A stretch of 44,496 bases of DNA from Paenibacillus alkaliterrae (GTDB taxonomy: Bacteria > Bacillota > Bacilli > Paenibacillales > Paenibacillaceae). The DNA lies in contig NZ_JAKGAP010000059.1 of the NCBI RefSeq assembly GCF_021532375.1, positions 1 to 44,496 on the forward strand, in the 5' to 3' direction. The notes below the pieces were generated by a model, which made no database searches, was not told the origin of the DNA, and saw only the letters and a list, made by a program, of their open reading frames with translations. Of the stretch, positions 9,201 to 17,456 are shown piece by piece. Positions within the stretch are counted from its first letter, which is position 1. Each line of letters begins with the position of its first letter. The position numbers and the translations under genes are program-made.

Positions 9201-9762
9201 AATGCAAATAATCCTCGGCATCGATATATGAACCTGCGAGCTCCTGCTCCATATGACTGTATATAAGCTGCAAATCATGCAGCTTTCGCTTTAATAAAGT
9301 AGAGTGGTCTGTCCCGGAACCGACGACGCTTTGTTTTTCCTGAAGCAGTTCCGCGTCGATGCCGTACCGCTTCCACTCCGTTATGAGCTCGGCCAATCTA
9401 TCGATAAAACCCGGCTGCTCTGCTCCGCTTTGAAACAGCTCAAGCTGCTGGCCTAACCGATGGACGATCTTATACAGCAGCATTTGCTTGCCGGTATCTC
9501 CAATGGGGACAAGGGCCGTGCCGCCCGTCTCCTGCATGACCCGAAAGGCCAGCCTGCGGAAGCTTAGCGCCTGCGCCCTGATCGTACCGTGCAAGCCGCT
9601 ATTTTGGAGAAGCGCATATTCCGTTTGAAAGGTAGCCTGCTCCGGAACTAACATAATGAGCGGCGGACCGTCCGGCTGCTCGTGCAGCTGTCGTCTTATT
9701 TCATCCATGCAATAAGACGTTTTACCGGTTCCCGACCGGCCGATGACAAAGCGGAGCGACAT
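6247..9762 (-). CDS. addB: ATP-dependent helicase/deoxyribonuclease subunit B
   Basis: An 1171-residue partner of AddA. The P-loop GRSGTGKT is at residues 8-15; the degenerate helicase body follows; the C-terminal nuclease carries VMDYKSSS (about residue 972). The cysteines of the iron-sulphur cluster are visible as SCPFQHF (about 814) and PCQFCDYKAVC (about 1130-1140), the spread arrangement typical of AddB. I choose the ATG at 9762 over a TTG two codons upstream because GGGAGAG has normal spacing only to the ATG. First gene of the addB-addA pair and cytoplasmic; it holds the complex together and contributes the second nuclease activity. Confidence 0.97.
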   Translation of the reverse strand: MSLRFVIGRSGTGKTSYCMDEIRRQLHEQPDGPPLIMLVPEQATFQTEYALLQNSGLHGTIRAQALSFRRLAFRVMQETGGTALVPIGDTGKQMLLYKIVHRLGQQLELFQSGAEQPGFIDRLAELITEWKRYGIDAELLQEKQSVVGSGTDHSTLLKRKLHDLQLIYSHMEQELAGSYIDAEDYLHYLQNGFTNAAAMQGAQIWVDGFYGFTPAEFEALGALATSDAKVTVTLTLNRIYEPGEQPHELELFHPTAETYIKLMGLAANQEAEVLSPIVLDSEWVARFKESPMLAHLEKHYNDRIPMLIPDQKLLELQHPGCGVSLHAAANRRAEVEAAARDIVRRAQKDGLRWRDVAVMVRNAEDYTDYIALIFADYGIPFFVDQKEKAVHHPLVEFIRSAMETVLFGWRYDAVFRCVKTEMLYKADDSFPREWFDLLENFALAAGIDGWKWLDKRRWHPLVPASLDDDTEIETAVNEKAQREFEIVLAAREAVVSPLRRFGDALKNANDVQSMCAALYRLLEQSDAADRLERWSLQDMEAGETQRARSHRQLWDSVMQLLDQLVELAGDQAVSPELFAGMVEAGLDSFKLAAVPPALDQVLIGSMDRTRSGYVQVCYVLGANDGIMPMRVKEDGILTEAEREQLAEVGLVMAPGVRRRLLDERFMIYNALTTPSRHLWLSWAQADEEGKSLLPSEIVRNLRQLFPGIPVQSAPAEPTPGLPVAEQRMFVSQPGSTLSYLIAAIRKWRQGASIAPFWWDIYNWFAVRPEWQHKLQLLTGSLTYVNQEPFLTKSTARQLFGARLQVSVSRIERFVSCPFQHFAIHGLKLRERKLYRLEAPDVGQLFHAALSRLAVSLGQRWGQMPASELKAAASMTVDELAPKLQSQILLSSSRFQYIARKLKEIVGQAALMLGEHARRAKFHPVGTEVDFGPGGTLPSLRIPLPGGGEMEIIGRIDRVDAAESEQGLLLRVMDYKSSSTQLRLEEVAYGLSLQMLTYLDVLVTHASEWLGQQASPAGVLYFHVHNPLMVLTNSIHPSEVNNKLLKRFKMRGLVTADADTVHLMDDELDTGYSELLPVALKRDGSFYSSSSVVTNEQWDVLRHSVRNTIARIGSSIQAGEVSIEPYRIGAKSPCQFCDYKAVCQFDVQFEGNEYRKLNKHSKEQIWQQLEEG

Positions 9763-9795
9763 GTGCAACTCTCCCGTCTGTGCAAGATAACCAGC

Positions 9796-11190
9796 TTATT
9801 TGCTTCTGACTTCAAATATGGCGAACTTCAAATAATGACCTTCATTTACGCCTAACAGCTGAGGATGATCCTTTCCCGCCGCTCGCCACTCTACCAACCG
9901 CAGCAGCTTTCCTGCATCGGTTGCCGCTTCTTGAATCGTCTCGAGAAATAATGCAGGCTGCATATGGTACGAGCAGCTTGCCGTGACCAAGTACCCGCCT
10001 TCATTAACGAGCTTTAGCCCTTGCAGATTAATATCTTTATAGCCTCTGCACGCTCCTGCTACCGCACTCTTCGTTTTGGCAAACGCCGGTGGATCAAGAA
10101 TAACGACATCCCAAGTTCGTCCAGCCGAGCCTTCCAGCTTCTTTGAGGTATCGACGCCTCCTAAACCGCGCTGCTTGCGCTCGTCCAATCCCTTCACCTG
10201 CGCCCGCAAATATTCGAACGCGTCGGCAACGACAAATTCAACCCGGTCCAAGAACCCGTTTCGCTCCACATTACGCTTTGCCGTTTCTATCGCATGCTCG
10301 GAAACATCGAGGCAGGTCACCTTTTTGGCCCCGTATTTGCAGGCATGCAGCGTGAAGCTGCCCGTATGCGCGAAACATTCCAGAACGGAAGCGCCGTCCC
10401 AATACGGGAAGGCAACGATTTTGCCGTTTGAATTGACCGGTACAAGATCGGCGGCGGATGCGCTAACGGAAACTGAGGCAAAACCTGCCTCTGCCTCCGC
10501 ACGGTTAACCATCCGAATTCCGCTGCGTCCTCCCCAACCGGTCATTAGAGGAGCTATAGAGGCGCGATTCTCCCGTTGATCAAAGAAATAGCCTGTCTTT
10601 TGTCCTTCGACGATATCGACCTCAAGCTTCAAGCCGTTTTCTTCGATCTCGAGGATTTGCGGACACTCTCCGTACAGTACGCCAGTCCGCTCCTCAAGTC
10701 CCTCTAGCAAACGGACGCTCACATCGCTGCGTTCGTATATGCCGCGCGGAGCAAATACCTCTATCAATGCATCTATTAACGCGTCGCGTCTCATGTCGAT
10801 GCCCAGCGTTAGAAGCTGCAGCACCAGCACATCATTGAAACGATCCACCACAAGCCCCGGCAAAAAATCGGCCTCTCCATAAACAAGGCGGCAATCGGCG
10901 TCAGGCACGAACCGGCGGCGATGCTCCTGGCATTGGCGTAAACGAGTCCGGAAAAATGCGGCATCCATCGCTTCAATCGGCTCGTAAGCTGTAATCCGTA
11001 CCGTAATTTGCGACTTCGGGTTCCAATAGCCGGTCGCCAAATAACGACCTTGGTGATTAACGACATCGACCAGGTCTCCTGGCTGAGCCTCCCCCTCCAG
11101 TCGTTCTATTTCAGTTGCATACACCCACGGATGTCCTTGTTCCAGTCTTTTTTTCCTTGCTTTTAATAACCAAATTTTCGGTTTGCTCAC
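9796..11190 (-). CDS. Class I SAM-dependent rRNA methyltransferase (RlmI/YwbD type)
   Basis: About 464 residues. N-terminal PUA RNA-binding domain (KARKKRLEQGHPWVY, residues about 8-75), a linker with YGEADFLPGLVVDRF, then a Rossmann methyltransferase: KTGYFFDQRENRASIAPL, SAM motif SVLECFAHTGSFTLHA, acidic loop CLDVSEHAI and catalytic DPPAFAKTKSAV. The family methylates C5 of a cytosine in 23S rRNA. Compared with relatives there is an extra stretch of about 45 Ala/Ser-rich residues between the QREN segment and the SAM motif, and another Gly-rich loop before DPPAF. Start: I prefer the GTG at 11190; an ATG at 11220 is possible but has no clear ribosome binding site. Ends 33 bases before addB. 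Confidence 0.88.
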   Translation of the reverse strand: MSKPKIWLLKARKKRLEQGHPWVYATEIERLEGEAQPGDLVDVVNHQGRYLATGYWNPKSQITVRITAYEPIEAMDAAFFRTRLRQCQEHRRRFVPDADCRLVYGEADFLPGLVVDRFNDVLVLQLLTLGIDMRRDALIDALIEVFAPRGIYERSDVSVRLLEGLEERTGVLYGECPQILEIEENGLKLEVDIVEGQKTGYFFDQRENRASIAPLMTGWGGRSGIRMVNRAEAEAGFASVSVSASAADLVPVNSNGKIVAFPYWDGASVLECFAHTGSFTLHACKYGAKKVTCLDVSEHAIETAKRNVERNGFLDRVEFVVADAFEYLRAQVKGLDERKQRGLGGVDTSKKLEGSAGRTWDVVILDPPAFAKTKSAVAGACRGYKDINLQGLKLVNEGGYLVTASCSYHMQPALFLETIQEAATDAGKLLRLVEWRAAGKDHPQLLGVNEGHYLKFAIFEVRSK

Positions 11191-11294
11191 GTTTACTCTC
11201 GTCCCCTCTATGTACGGCATGTCATGCTTGTCTCAATTTCCGCATATGTATACATACAAACGAACCTTTTGCAAATAAAAAAGGAGACCGTCCT

Positions 11295-12269
11295 ATGTTT
11301 CAAACGATTCTCATTCCTATGCTGCTTGGATTCGCTGTGTTTCTTTGCGGCATGAAGCTAATGGAGCTATCACTGCACCGTCTTGCAGGGCCTTATTTAA
11401 CGGGTATTTTAGAGCGTATGACGGCTACTCCCGTTCACGGACTCGCTGTCGGAACCGTTACGACCGCTTTTCTCCAAAGCAGCACGGCCGTTACCGTCAT
11501 TGCAATCGGAATGGTTAATGCGAAACTGCTCACTTTCCCGAGAACGCTGGGCATTATTTTGGGCACGAATATCGGAACCTGTATAACAACCGAGCTGATC
11601 GGACTCCATTTAAACAAGCTGGCTGTCCCTTTACTAATCGTATCGGTAGGTTTATGGCTTTTGACGGCTCTGCTTGGCGAAATGCGTTTTATTCCTGTAT
11701 TAGGCAAAATAAAATGGCTTTCTTCAATTCGGTTCGCAGCAATCGCTCTTTGCGGCTTCGCTTTGCTTCTGACTGGAATGACAATGATGCAGGCAGTCGG
11801 TCCAGCTGTCCAGCAAAGCGAGATGTTCGGCTGGTTTTTAGCGAAAGCTGACGAAAACCTGTGGTGGGGACTGGCTGCAGGCGCAATCCTAACGGCCGCC
11901 GTCCACAGCAGCGCAGCTGTTATCGGTATTATAATGGGTTTTGTCTCTATTGGTGCTATGCCTATTGAGCTTGGAATTGCAGTCGTGCTTGGCGCTAATG
12001 TCGGCACTTGCGCAACAGCATTTCTCGCATCCATCGGTGGTTCGAAGGCAGGGCTATATGTAGCATACTCCCACATCGCCCTAAACTTAGGCGGTGCGTT
12101 ATTATTCATGCCTTTCATCGGAGAGCTGTCCGTTTTGTCCGCTTCGATCTCCTCATCGCCTGCTGGTCAAATCGCTCACTCTCAAACGATATTCAACATT
12201 TTGAGCTCATTACTTGCTTTGCCGTTATGCTATTTGAGAGCCTTGCGAAGGCTGGATCCGGTTTCTTAA
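11295..12269 (+). CDS. Na/Pi cotransporter family protein (YqeW-like)
   Basis: A 324-residue integral membrane protein with two inverted repeats of the Na/phosphate symporter fold, each marked by a Ser/Thr-rich signature: QSSTAVTVIAIGM (from residue 61) and HSSAAVIGIIMGF (about 203). Around eight hydrophobic segments are seen and no C-terminal PhoU-like domain. In B. subtilis the relative YqeW sits in the same place, between mtaB and rpsU. Probably moves phosphate or a similar anion at the cytoplasmic membrane; the substrate is not proven by sequence. The ATG at 11295 follows AAGGAG. It is one of only four clear plus-strand genes in the window, divergent from the methyltransferase gene and converging on the Nudix gene with a 5-base gap. 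Confidence 0.88.
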   Translation: MFQTILIPMLLGFAVFLCGMKLMELSLHRLAGPYLTGILERMTATPVHGLAVGTVTTAFLQSSTAVTVIAIGMVNAKLLTFPRTLGIILGTNIGTCITTELIGLHLNKLAVPLLIVSVGLWLLTALLGEMRFIPVLGKIKWLSSIRFAAIALCGFALLLTGMTMMQAVGPAVQQSEMFGWFLAKADENLWWGLAAGAILTAAVHSSAAVIGIIMGFVSIGAMPIELGIAVVLGANVGTCATAFLASIGGSKAGLYVAYSHIALNLGGALLFMPFIGELSVLSASISSSPAGQIAHSQTIFNILSSLLALPLCYLRALRRLDPVS

Positions 12270-12274
12270 TGCTA

Positions 12275-12703
12275 TTATACTTGAATGCCAAGCAGTTGAA
12301 GCGCTCCCGCTACGATTCGATGGTTATTGTCGTAGCCGGATTGCTTCTGGCGCTTCCAAGCCTCCAGCGGATCAAACCAATCTACGCCCCGAATTTCCTC
12401 TATCTGCGCTTGCAGCGAGCCTCCTACGGCTTCAACTAAATAATAATGCACCTCTTTATCCACCTTGCCGAGTGCATCATGCTCATATTGATATTTAATT
12501 TGATCAATCGGCGCGATGATCATCCCTACAAGCCCTGTTTCCTCGGCTATTTCCCGCAGTGCGGTCTGTTCGATCGTTTCGCCGGCCTCCATCTTCCCCT
12601 TCGGCAACGATACCTTGCCGTATCGATCCTGGATAAGCTGAATTTGCAGCTTTCCTTCCTCGGTATGGCGGTATACGACGCCGCCTGCTGAAATTTCTTT
12701 CAT
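12275..12703 (-). CDS. Nudix hydrolase
   Basis: A 142-residue protein with a complete Nudix box at residues 36-58 (G-x5-E-x7-REIAEETGL), the Mg-binding catalytic helix that hydrolyses nucleoside diphosphates linked to another moiety. N-terminal SAGGVVYR and a closing WFDPLEAWKR are also usual. The substrate cannot be read from sequence. The ATG at 12703 has AAGGAGGTG seven bases upstream, so I discard the upstream extension. The stop is only five bases from that of the plus-strand transporter gene, with no terminator between. Confidence 0.9.
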   Translation of the reverse strand: MKEISAGGVVYRHTEEGKLQIQLIQDRYGKVSLPKGKMEAGETIEQTALREIAEETGLVGMIIAPIDQIKYQYEHDALGKVDKEVHYYLVEAVGGSLQAQIEEIRGVDWFDPLEAWKRQKQSGYDNNHRIVAGALQLLGIQV

Positions 12704-12749
12704 AAGAAGCACCTCCTTGCAACAATTAATGAATAGTATATGCAACAAA

Positions 12750-12797
12750 GGATTCCTCCATCTATTCCAAAAGTGGAATCGATAAGCAAAGGAATCC
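12750..12797 (-). terminator. Hairpin after mtaB (candidate terminator)
   Basis: GGATTCCT (12750-12757) pairs with AGGAATCC (12790-12797); inside, ATTCCA (12764-12769) pairs with TGGAAT (12774-12779). On the minus strand it is followed by TTTGTTG, a poor T-tract, so it may be leaky. Confidence 0.5.
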
Positions 12798-12819
12798 TCC
12801 GCATTCGTCTAAGCTTTAA

Positions 12820-14211
12820 TTAGGCTCTGATGGCTTTCGGGCGTTCCAGCACAAAACTGTGCAATTCAAAACCCTCTTCCCGGACAGTCTGTCCGTCAAG
12901 TACGCGAACCAGCTTGCCGCGGCATTCATTAACGCCAGCCTCTGTAATCTTAACCCGGCACAACTGGCCGACAAGCGCTTCCGAGCCATCAAACACAACT
13001 TGGATATAGTTGTCGGTATAACCCATAACCATACCCGTGCCCGGCGCACCCTTATAATCGCGCTCCGGAATGACGTCGAGCACCTGTCCTACATATTTCT
13101 TCGCGTATTGCAGCTGCATCTTCTCGGACAAGTCGATCAGCTTATGGACGCGTTCGTTCTTCAATTCTTCTTCCACCTGCTCATCCATACGTGCAGCCGG
13201 CGTTCCTGTCCGTTTGGAATAAGGGAAAACATGCATTTCTGCAAACTGAAGCTCCTCCATGAAACGGTAGCCGCTTTCGAACATTTCCTCCGTCTCGCCG
13301 GGGAAGCCGACAATGACGTCCGTCGTTATTGCAACGCCGGGCATAGCCTCGTGTAGTCTCTTTATTTTTGCAGCAAATTGTTCGGTCGTATATTTACGAC
13401 GCATCCGTTTCAATACGGAATTTTCTCCCGCCTGAAGCGGAATATGAAGATGGCGGCACATTTTGCTGGAGCGGTTAAGCACATCGATCATCGCATCATC
13501 AATCTGGCTCGCTTCTATGGAGCTGATTCTTATCCGTTCCAGCCCTTCTACCTTGTCCAAATCCCACAGTAAGCTGGTCAAATTATAATTTTCCATATCA
13601 TCGCCGTAACCGCCGGTATGAATACCCGTCAAAACAATTTCCTTATAGCCGGAAGCGACAAGCTGCTTCGCCTGCTCGAGCACGCTTTGCGGGGCGCGGC
13701 TGCGGGATAATCCGCGCGACCATGGAATGATGCAGAACGTACAGAAGTTGTTGCAGCCCTCCTGAATTTTCAAGAAAGCGCGTGTCCGCTCGGAGAAGTC
13801 AGGCACGTCAAGCTCTTCGAAGTCACGCGTCTTCATAATGTTTCGAACGGCATTGACCGGTTTACGGTCGCCTTGAATCTGATTAACGAACGTCATGATT
13901 TTCTCGCGGTCCTGCGTTCCGATGACGAGATCGACACCTTCAATCGCCATAATTTCCGCAGGCGAAGTCTGGGCATAGCAGCCCGTAACCGCAATGACCG
14001 CATCCGGATTTCTACGAACGGCGCGCCTTATGATTTGTCTGCTTTTCTTATCCCCCGTATTCGTTACCGTACATGTATTAATTAAATAAACGTCAGCAGT
14101 CGATTCGAAATCGACCTGCTCGTAGCCTTCGTTTTTGAAAAGCTGCCAAATCGCTTCCGTGTCGTAGAAGTTTACTTTGCAGCCTAACGTATAAAATGCA
14201 ACCGTCGGCAT
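12820..14211 (-). CDS. mtaB: tRNA t6A37 methylthiotransferase MtaB
   Basis: A 463-residue radical-SAM methylthiotransferase that converts t6A to ms2t6A at position 37 of tRNAs reading ANN codons. N-terminal UPF0004 domain with cluster cysteines in TLGCKVN, INTCTVTN and VTGCYAQ; radical-SAM motif C-x3-C-x2-C in GCNNFCTFCIIPWSRG (about residues 150-160); C-terminal TRAM RNA-binding domain. RPKAI is at the end. I use the ATG at 14211. A GTG three codons up overlaps the rsmE stop as GTGA but lies too close to GGAGG. The gene follows rsmE with a five-base gap, the usual Bacillales pair (yqeU-yqeV). Confidence 0.95.
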   Translation of the reverse strand: MPTVAFYTLGCKVNFYDTEAIWQLFKNEGYEQVDFESTADVYLINTCTVTNTGDKKSRQIIRRAVRRNPDAVIAVTGCYAQTSPAEIMAIEGVDLVIGTQDREKIMTFVNQIQGDRKPVNAVRNIMKTRDFEELDVPDFSERTRAFLKIQEGCNNFCTFCIIPWSRGLSRSRAPQSVLEQAKQLVASGYKEIVLTGIHTGGYGDDMENYNLTSLLWDLDKVEGLERIRISSIEASQIDDAMIDVLNRSSKMCRHLHIPLQAGENSVLKRMRRKYTTEQFAAKIKRLHEAMPGVAITTDVIVGFPGETEEMFESGYRFMEELQFAEMHVFPYSKRTGTPAARMDEQVEEELKNERVHKLIDLSEKMQLQYAKKYVGQVLDVIPERDYKGAPGTGMVMGYTDNYIQVVFDGSEALVGQLCRVKITEAGVNECRGKLVRVLDGQTVREEGFELHSFVLERPKAIRA

Positions 14212-14216
14212 GAAGA

Positions 14217-15002
14217 TCACGCTCCTCCCATTTCACCTGATTCGTATAGTAAGCAGGTTAATCCTACAATACCCGCCGTTTCTGTTCTCAAAATCCGCTT
14301 GCCCAGGCCGATAGGCACGGCACCTGCAGCTTCCGCCTCTGTCGCTTCGCGCTCCGTAAAGCCGCCTTCCGATCCAACGATCAGCAAAACACTGGGCGGC
14401 TCGACAGCTTCTGATTGCCCATTCCGCCTGGTCCACTCCCGCACCGCGGTGCGTATACCGTTCCCATGTGCGGCATCGCCTTCACGCTCATAGCAAAACA
14501 AAGCCAAATCGTAACAATCGACCAGCTTCAGCAGCTCGCGCCAGCTATGCACGTTTTCTATCTCGGGAATCCAATTCCGATGAGACTGCTCTGCCGCTTC
14601 CTTCGCTATTTTGCTCCAGCGCTCGATCCGTTTTGCTTCCTTCTTGCCGTCATATTGGACAATCGTGCGCTCGGACTCAAAGGGAATGAAGGAATAGGCT
14701 CCGATTTCGGTACCCTTCTGAATAACGAGCTCCATCTTGTCCCCTTTAGGCAAGCTTTGAGCAATCGAAATAGACCATCTCGGCTCGCTGTCATTCGGCA
14801 GCATATGAACAATATCAGCTTTAATTACCAGGGGTGTAGCCTCACGTACCGCGACAAGAGCAGTTCTTGACGCTCCATCGCTGACGATAAACTTGTCGCC
14901 CGGCTTCGTACGCATCACCCGGACGGCATGATGGGCGTCCTCGCCAATTATGCGGATATGGGAATCATGAAACTGCTCTGCCGCTACAAAATATCGTTGC
15001 AT
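14217..15002 (-). CDS. rsmE: 16S rRNA (uracil1498-N3)-methyltransferase
   Basis: A 261-residue SPOUT-class methyltransferase that methylates N3 of U1498 in the small-subunit decoding region. Seen: N-terminal PUA-like part (MQRYFVAAEQF, DDAHHAVRVMRTK-like segment), SLPKGDKMELVIQKGTEIGA, AAEQSHR, and the knot motifs LLIVGSEGGFTEREA and GLGKRILRTETA. About 20 residues longer than many relatives owing to a loop at EREGDAAHGNG. ATG at 15002; the ribosome binding site (AAGGGTGG) is somewhat distant. Overlaps the region just upstream of mtaB, so both are cotranscribed. Confidence 0.95.
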   Translation of the reverse strand: MQRYFVAAEQFHDSHIRIIGEDAHHAVRVMRTKPGDKFIVSDGASRTALVAVREATPLVIKADIVHMLPNDSEPRWSISIAQSLPKGDKMELVIQKGTEIGAYSFIPFESERTIVQYDGKKEAKRIERWSKIAKEAAEQSHRNWIPEIENVHSWRELLKLVDCYDLALFCYEREGDAAHGNGIRTAVREWTRRNGQSEAVEPPSVLLIVGSEGGFTEREATEAEAAGAVPIGLGKRILRTETAGIVGLTCLLYESGEMGGA

Positions 15003-15073
15003 CGTTGTTTTCTAACCACCCTTAAACAAATTCCAATCATCATAATATCATGTATTACTCCAAAAAATCTATG

Positions 15074-15103
15074 AAAAACCGTTGCCATTCGAAATTGGGC
15101 AAC
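15074..15103 (-). terminator. Terminator after the M50 protease gene
   Basis: GTTGCC (15081-15086) pairs with GGCAAC (15098-15103) around an 11-base loop, followed on the minus strand by GG and five T (15074-15078). It separates the prmA/M50 unit from rsmE-mtaB. Confidence 0.7.
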
Positions 15104-15126
15104 CATCAATTATGATTAAACCGGCC

Positions 15127-15801
15127 TTATAGAAAAATACTGTAAGCAAGCGATAATGTATTTGTCGCCATCGCATTTCCCAAGCTTAATATTGGATCTA
15201 AAGTTACTCTTCTGAGTGGCGGAATAAATACGATAAGCAGGAAGATAAACATTCCCCACTGTACGTTTTGATCCATCTTATACCTTATTTTAAGCGGCAT
15301 AAGATCGGATATAATGCGATAACCATCAAGCGGAGGTAAAGGGATCAGGTTAAATACAAATAACAAAAAGTTAAATGATATAAAGTAGCTGAAGAACCGC
15401 TCAACCGCCATGCTTACGCCAATAGAAGCCCCTTCCAGAACGCCTGTAGCATGAAGGGCCACAAAAACAAAAACGCCGATCGTACCGATTAGCAAATTAC
15501 TTAGCGGGCCCACCGCAGTTACAATAATACTCATTAATCTCGGGCTTCTGAATTTACTCGGATTTACCGGTACAGGCTTCGCCCACCCGAATCCGGCGAT
15601 GAGAATGAGTAATGTGCCTAGAACATCTAAATGGACGCGCGGATTCAATGTCACACGTCCAGCTAAATAAGCAGTATCGTCCCCAAACTTATACGCACTA
15701 TAGGCATGAGCGAACTCATGCACAGTGAATGCGATAATTAGAGCTAACGCTATAAATGGCAAATCCTCCAGAGGAAATCTCAAAAAACTTTGAAAATCCA
15801 T
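15127..15801 (-). CDS. Site-2 protease family (M50) membrane metalloprotease
   Basis: A 224-residue polytopic membrane protein. Zinc motif HEFAH (H28-E-F-A-H32) in the first membrane helix, a second conserved segment NPRVHLDVLG (about residue 47 onwards), and a C-terminal PLPPLDGYRI carrying the third ligand Asp, the usual three-part active site of site-2 proteases. Cleavage would occur inside the membrane; the substrate is unknown. The ATG at 15801 overlaps the TAA stop of prmA by one base (TAATG) and has AGGTGG upstream, so it is translationally coupled to prmA. The open frame above that ATG is discarded. Confidence 0.9.
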   Translation of the reverse strand: MDFQSFLRFPLEDLPFIALALIIAFTVHEFAHAYSAYKFGDDTAYLAGRVTLNPRVHLDVLGTLLILIAGFGWAKPVPVNPSKFRSPRLMSIIVTAVGPLSNLLIGTIGVFVFVALHATGVLEGASIGVSMAVERFFSYFISFNFLLFVFNLIPLPPLDGYRIISDLMPLKIRYKMDQNVQWGMFIFLLIVFIPPLRRVTLDPILSLGNAMATNTLSLAYSIFL

Positions 15802-16787
15802 TAAACCACCTGCGGCTTTCTCGCAACGAATGCGATCCATTCCTCATCGCGGCGCTTCTCCACAATTTCAAAGCCGGAGCGAACTAAGCCTTCTTCCACA
15901 TCGGTTTCTTTGTTTTTGTACACGCCAGAAGCGATATATATACCATTAGGCTTAAGCGCTGCATACACATCGCCAACAAACAACAAAATAATTTCTGCCA
16001 ATATATTTGCAACAACGAGATCAACCGGCAAGGTTACAGCAAGCGCTTTGTCGATTTCACCAGTTGTATCCTCTTTGAGCACACCCAGCAAGTCGCTTAG
16101 TCTAACTTCGACCTCACCCGAAAGCTCGTTAAGCTTCACGTTTTCGGTGGCACTTGATACCGCAATCGGGTCAAGGTCCAGCGCAAGCACGCTCTTCGCT
16201 CCTAAACGACAAGCCCCAATCGCCAAAATGCCTGAGCCCGTTCCAACGTCAATCACTTCTTCTCCGCCGCGAATGACAGATTCCAGCGTCTGCAAGCAAA
16301 GGGCGGTCGTCGGATGAGTCCCCGTTCCGAAGGCCATCCCCGGATCCAGCTCAATTATGCGTTCATTCGGAGCTGCCTCATATTTCTCCCAAGTAGGCTT
16401 GATGGTCAGCGTATCAGACACACGGATCGGTTTAAAGTATTGCTTCCAAGCCGTCGCCCAGTCCTCGTCATCTACAACAGCGGCTGAGTATGTCACGGCT
16501 CCCGGATCAATATCAAATTCACGAAGTTCCTCCACGCGCGGCTTCAATGCATCAATCAACACATCAGTGTTTGTTTCCTCCGTGAAATAGCCCTTAATTA
16601 TGGCTTGCCCTTCAGGTATATCATTAAGCGGCAGCTCATACCATTGTCCGAGCGACGTATCGCGCGGCTTGTTCAGCGTACCTGATTCTTCAATGGATAC
16701 GCCGCCGGCTCCCATCTCATGCAAAAAGTTCGATATCATCTCCTGCGCCTCTTCGGTCGTAGAGATCGTTAGTTCATACCATTTCAT
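15801..16787 (-). CDS. prmA: 50S ribosomal protein L11 methyltransferase
   Basis: A 328-residue SAM-dependent enzyme that trimethylates L11. N-terminal substrate domain MKWYELTISTTEEA, the linker WKQYFKPIRVSD, then the catalytic domain: LDPGMAFGTGTHPTT, SAM motif DVGTGSGILAIG, acidic end LALDLDPIAV, and VANILAEII with the NI active loop. Length slightly above the family average because of an insertion around LGVLKEDTTGEIDKAL. The ATG at 16787 follows GGAGG with eight bases between. In Bacillales it normally follows dnaJ; here two small genes and two terminators separate them, so it probably has its own promoter. Confidence 0.96.
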   Translation of the reverse strand: MKWYELTISTTEEAQEMISNFLHEMGAGGVSIEESGTLNKPRDTSLGQWYELPLNDIPEGQAIIKGYFTEETNTDVLIDALKPRVEELREFDIDPGAVTYSAAVVDDEDWATAWKQYFKPIRVSDTLTIKPTWEKYEAAPNERIIELDPGMAFGTGTHPTTALCLQTLESVIRGGEEVIDVGTGSGILAIGACRLGAKSVLALDLDPIAVSSATENVKLNELSGEVEVRLSDLLGVLKEDTTGEIDKALAVTLPVDLVVANILAEIILLFVGDVYAALKPNGIYIASGVYKNKETDVEEGLVRSGFEIVEKRRDEEWIAFVARKPQVV

Positions 16788-16871
16788 ACGTAATATCCTC
16801 CAATGCTGAAAACCTAACATCTATTGTACACCAGAGTAGTCCCTTTGCACAAAAAATAGTGCTCCTGGACC

Positions 16872-16913
16872 AAAAAAAAAAAGCGAGCCTGCTAGCATAA
16901 CGCTCGCAGGCTC
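16872..16913 (-). terminator. Intrinsic terminator after the 68-residue gene
   Basis: GAGCCTGC (16885-16892) pairs with GCAGGCTC (16906-16913), then GC and a run of eleven T on the minus strand (16872-16882). It separates the small gene from prmA. Confidence 0.9.
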
Positions 16914-16919
16914 CCCGAA

Positions 16920-17126
16920 TCAATCCATCCTTAAATCCGTACTGCCGCCAATCTGATGAATGAGATGCAAGGCACGGTCGGCTACTGCCTCGTCGACAGT
17001 AGCTGTCAACAAACCGCTCTCAATCAGCCCATTTACTTCGAAAGCCCGGAGCGCCTGCAACTTATGCCAAGCTTCCTGAGTCGCGTTTTCGCCTTCGAAG
17101 GTTGCTTTAATTTCAATCTGACCCAT
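16920..17126 (-). CDS. Unknown small protein, 68 residues
   Basis: A small soluble protein (MGQIEIKATFEGENATQEAW at the start, then ALRAFEVNGLIESG and a closing ALHLIHQIGG). The alternation of beta strand, helix, strand, helix suggests a compact alpha/beta fold, but I do not recognise a family. The ATG at 17126 has GGAGGAGG six to eight bases upstream; the frame above it is discarded. A strong terminator follows directly, so it is an independent short transcript or the end of one with the YfhD-type gene upstream. No signal peptide or membrane segment. Confidence 0.78.
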   Translation of the reverse strand: MGQIEIKATFEGENATQEAWHKLQALRAFEVNGLIESGLLTATVDEAVADRALHLIHQIGGSTDLRMD

Positions 17127-17209
17127 AGTGGTCCTCCTCCAAGGTATGCGCAGCATACCAGCTCATTATAAGCTTAAGCTAAGGTTTGCGGAGCAAGTCT
17201 GCTTCAGCT

Positions 17210-17365
17210 TTATTGCTGCTCATTACGTCGGTCCGCGGCTGCGGCACGCTCAGCTGCCTTGCGGTCTGCTTCGTCCGCAAGCTCCTCGGAAAACTCAACA
17301 TCCTCGTTTTTTCCAATCGGCAGCTCGGCAAAGTTTTGATTCTCCAAATCGTTTTTATCAGCCAT
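17210..17365 (-). CDS. YfhD family small protein
   Basis: A 51-residue acidic, Ala-rich protein. The segment DVEFSEELADEADRKAAERA is, as far as I recall, the diagnostic part of the YfhD family, small proteins of unknown function found in spore-forming bacilli. The ATG at 17365 has GGAGGGA about eight bases upstream. The stretch above it holds a sequence resembling a forespore-type promoter (TGTATA and CATATTCTA), but this is weak. The family call rests on one motif. Confidence 0.75.
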   Translation of the reverse strand: MADKNDLENQNFAELPIGKNEDVEFSEELADEADRKAAERAAAADRRNEQQ

Positions 17366-17456
17366 CGTAATAATCCCTCCAAAGGTTGAATGATACATCG
17401 TTTTACTACCCGCATAGAATATGTTTGTCCGGTGAGATCTATACAGTCTCATTAAG

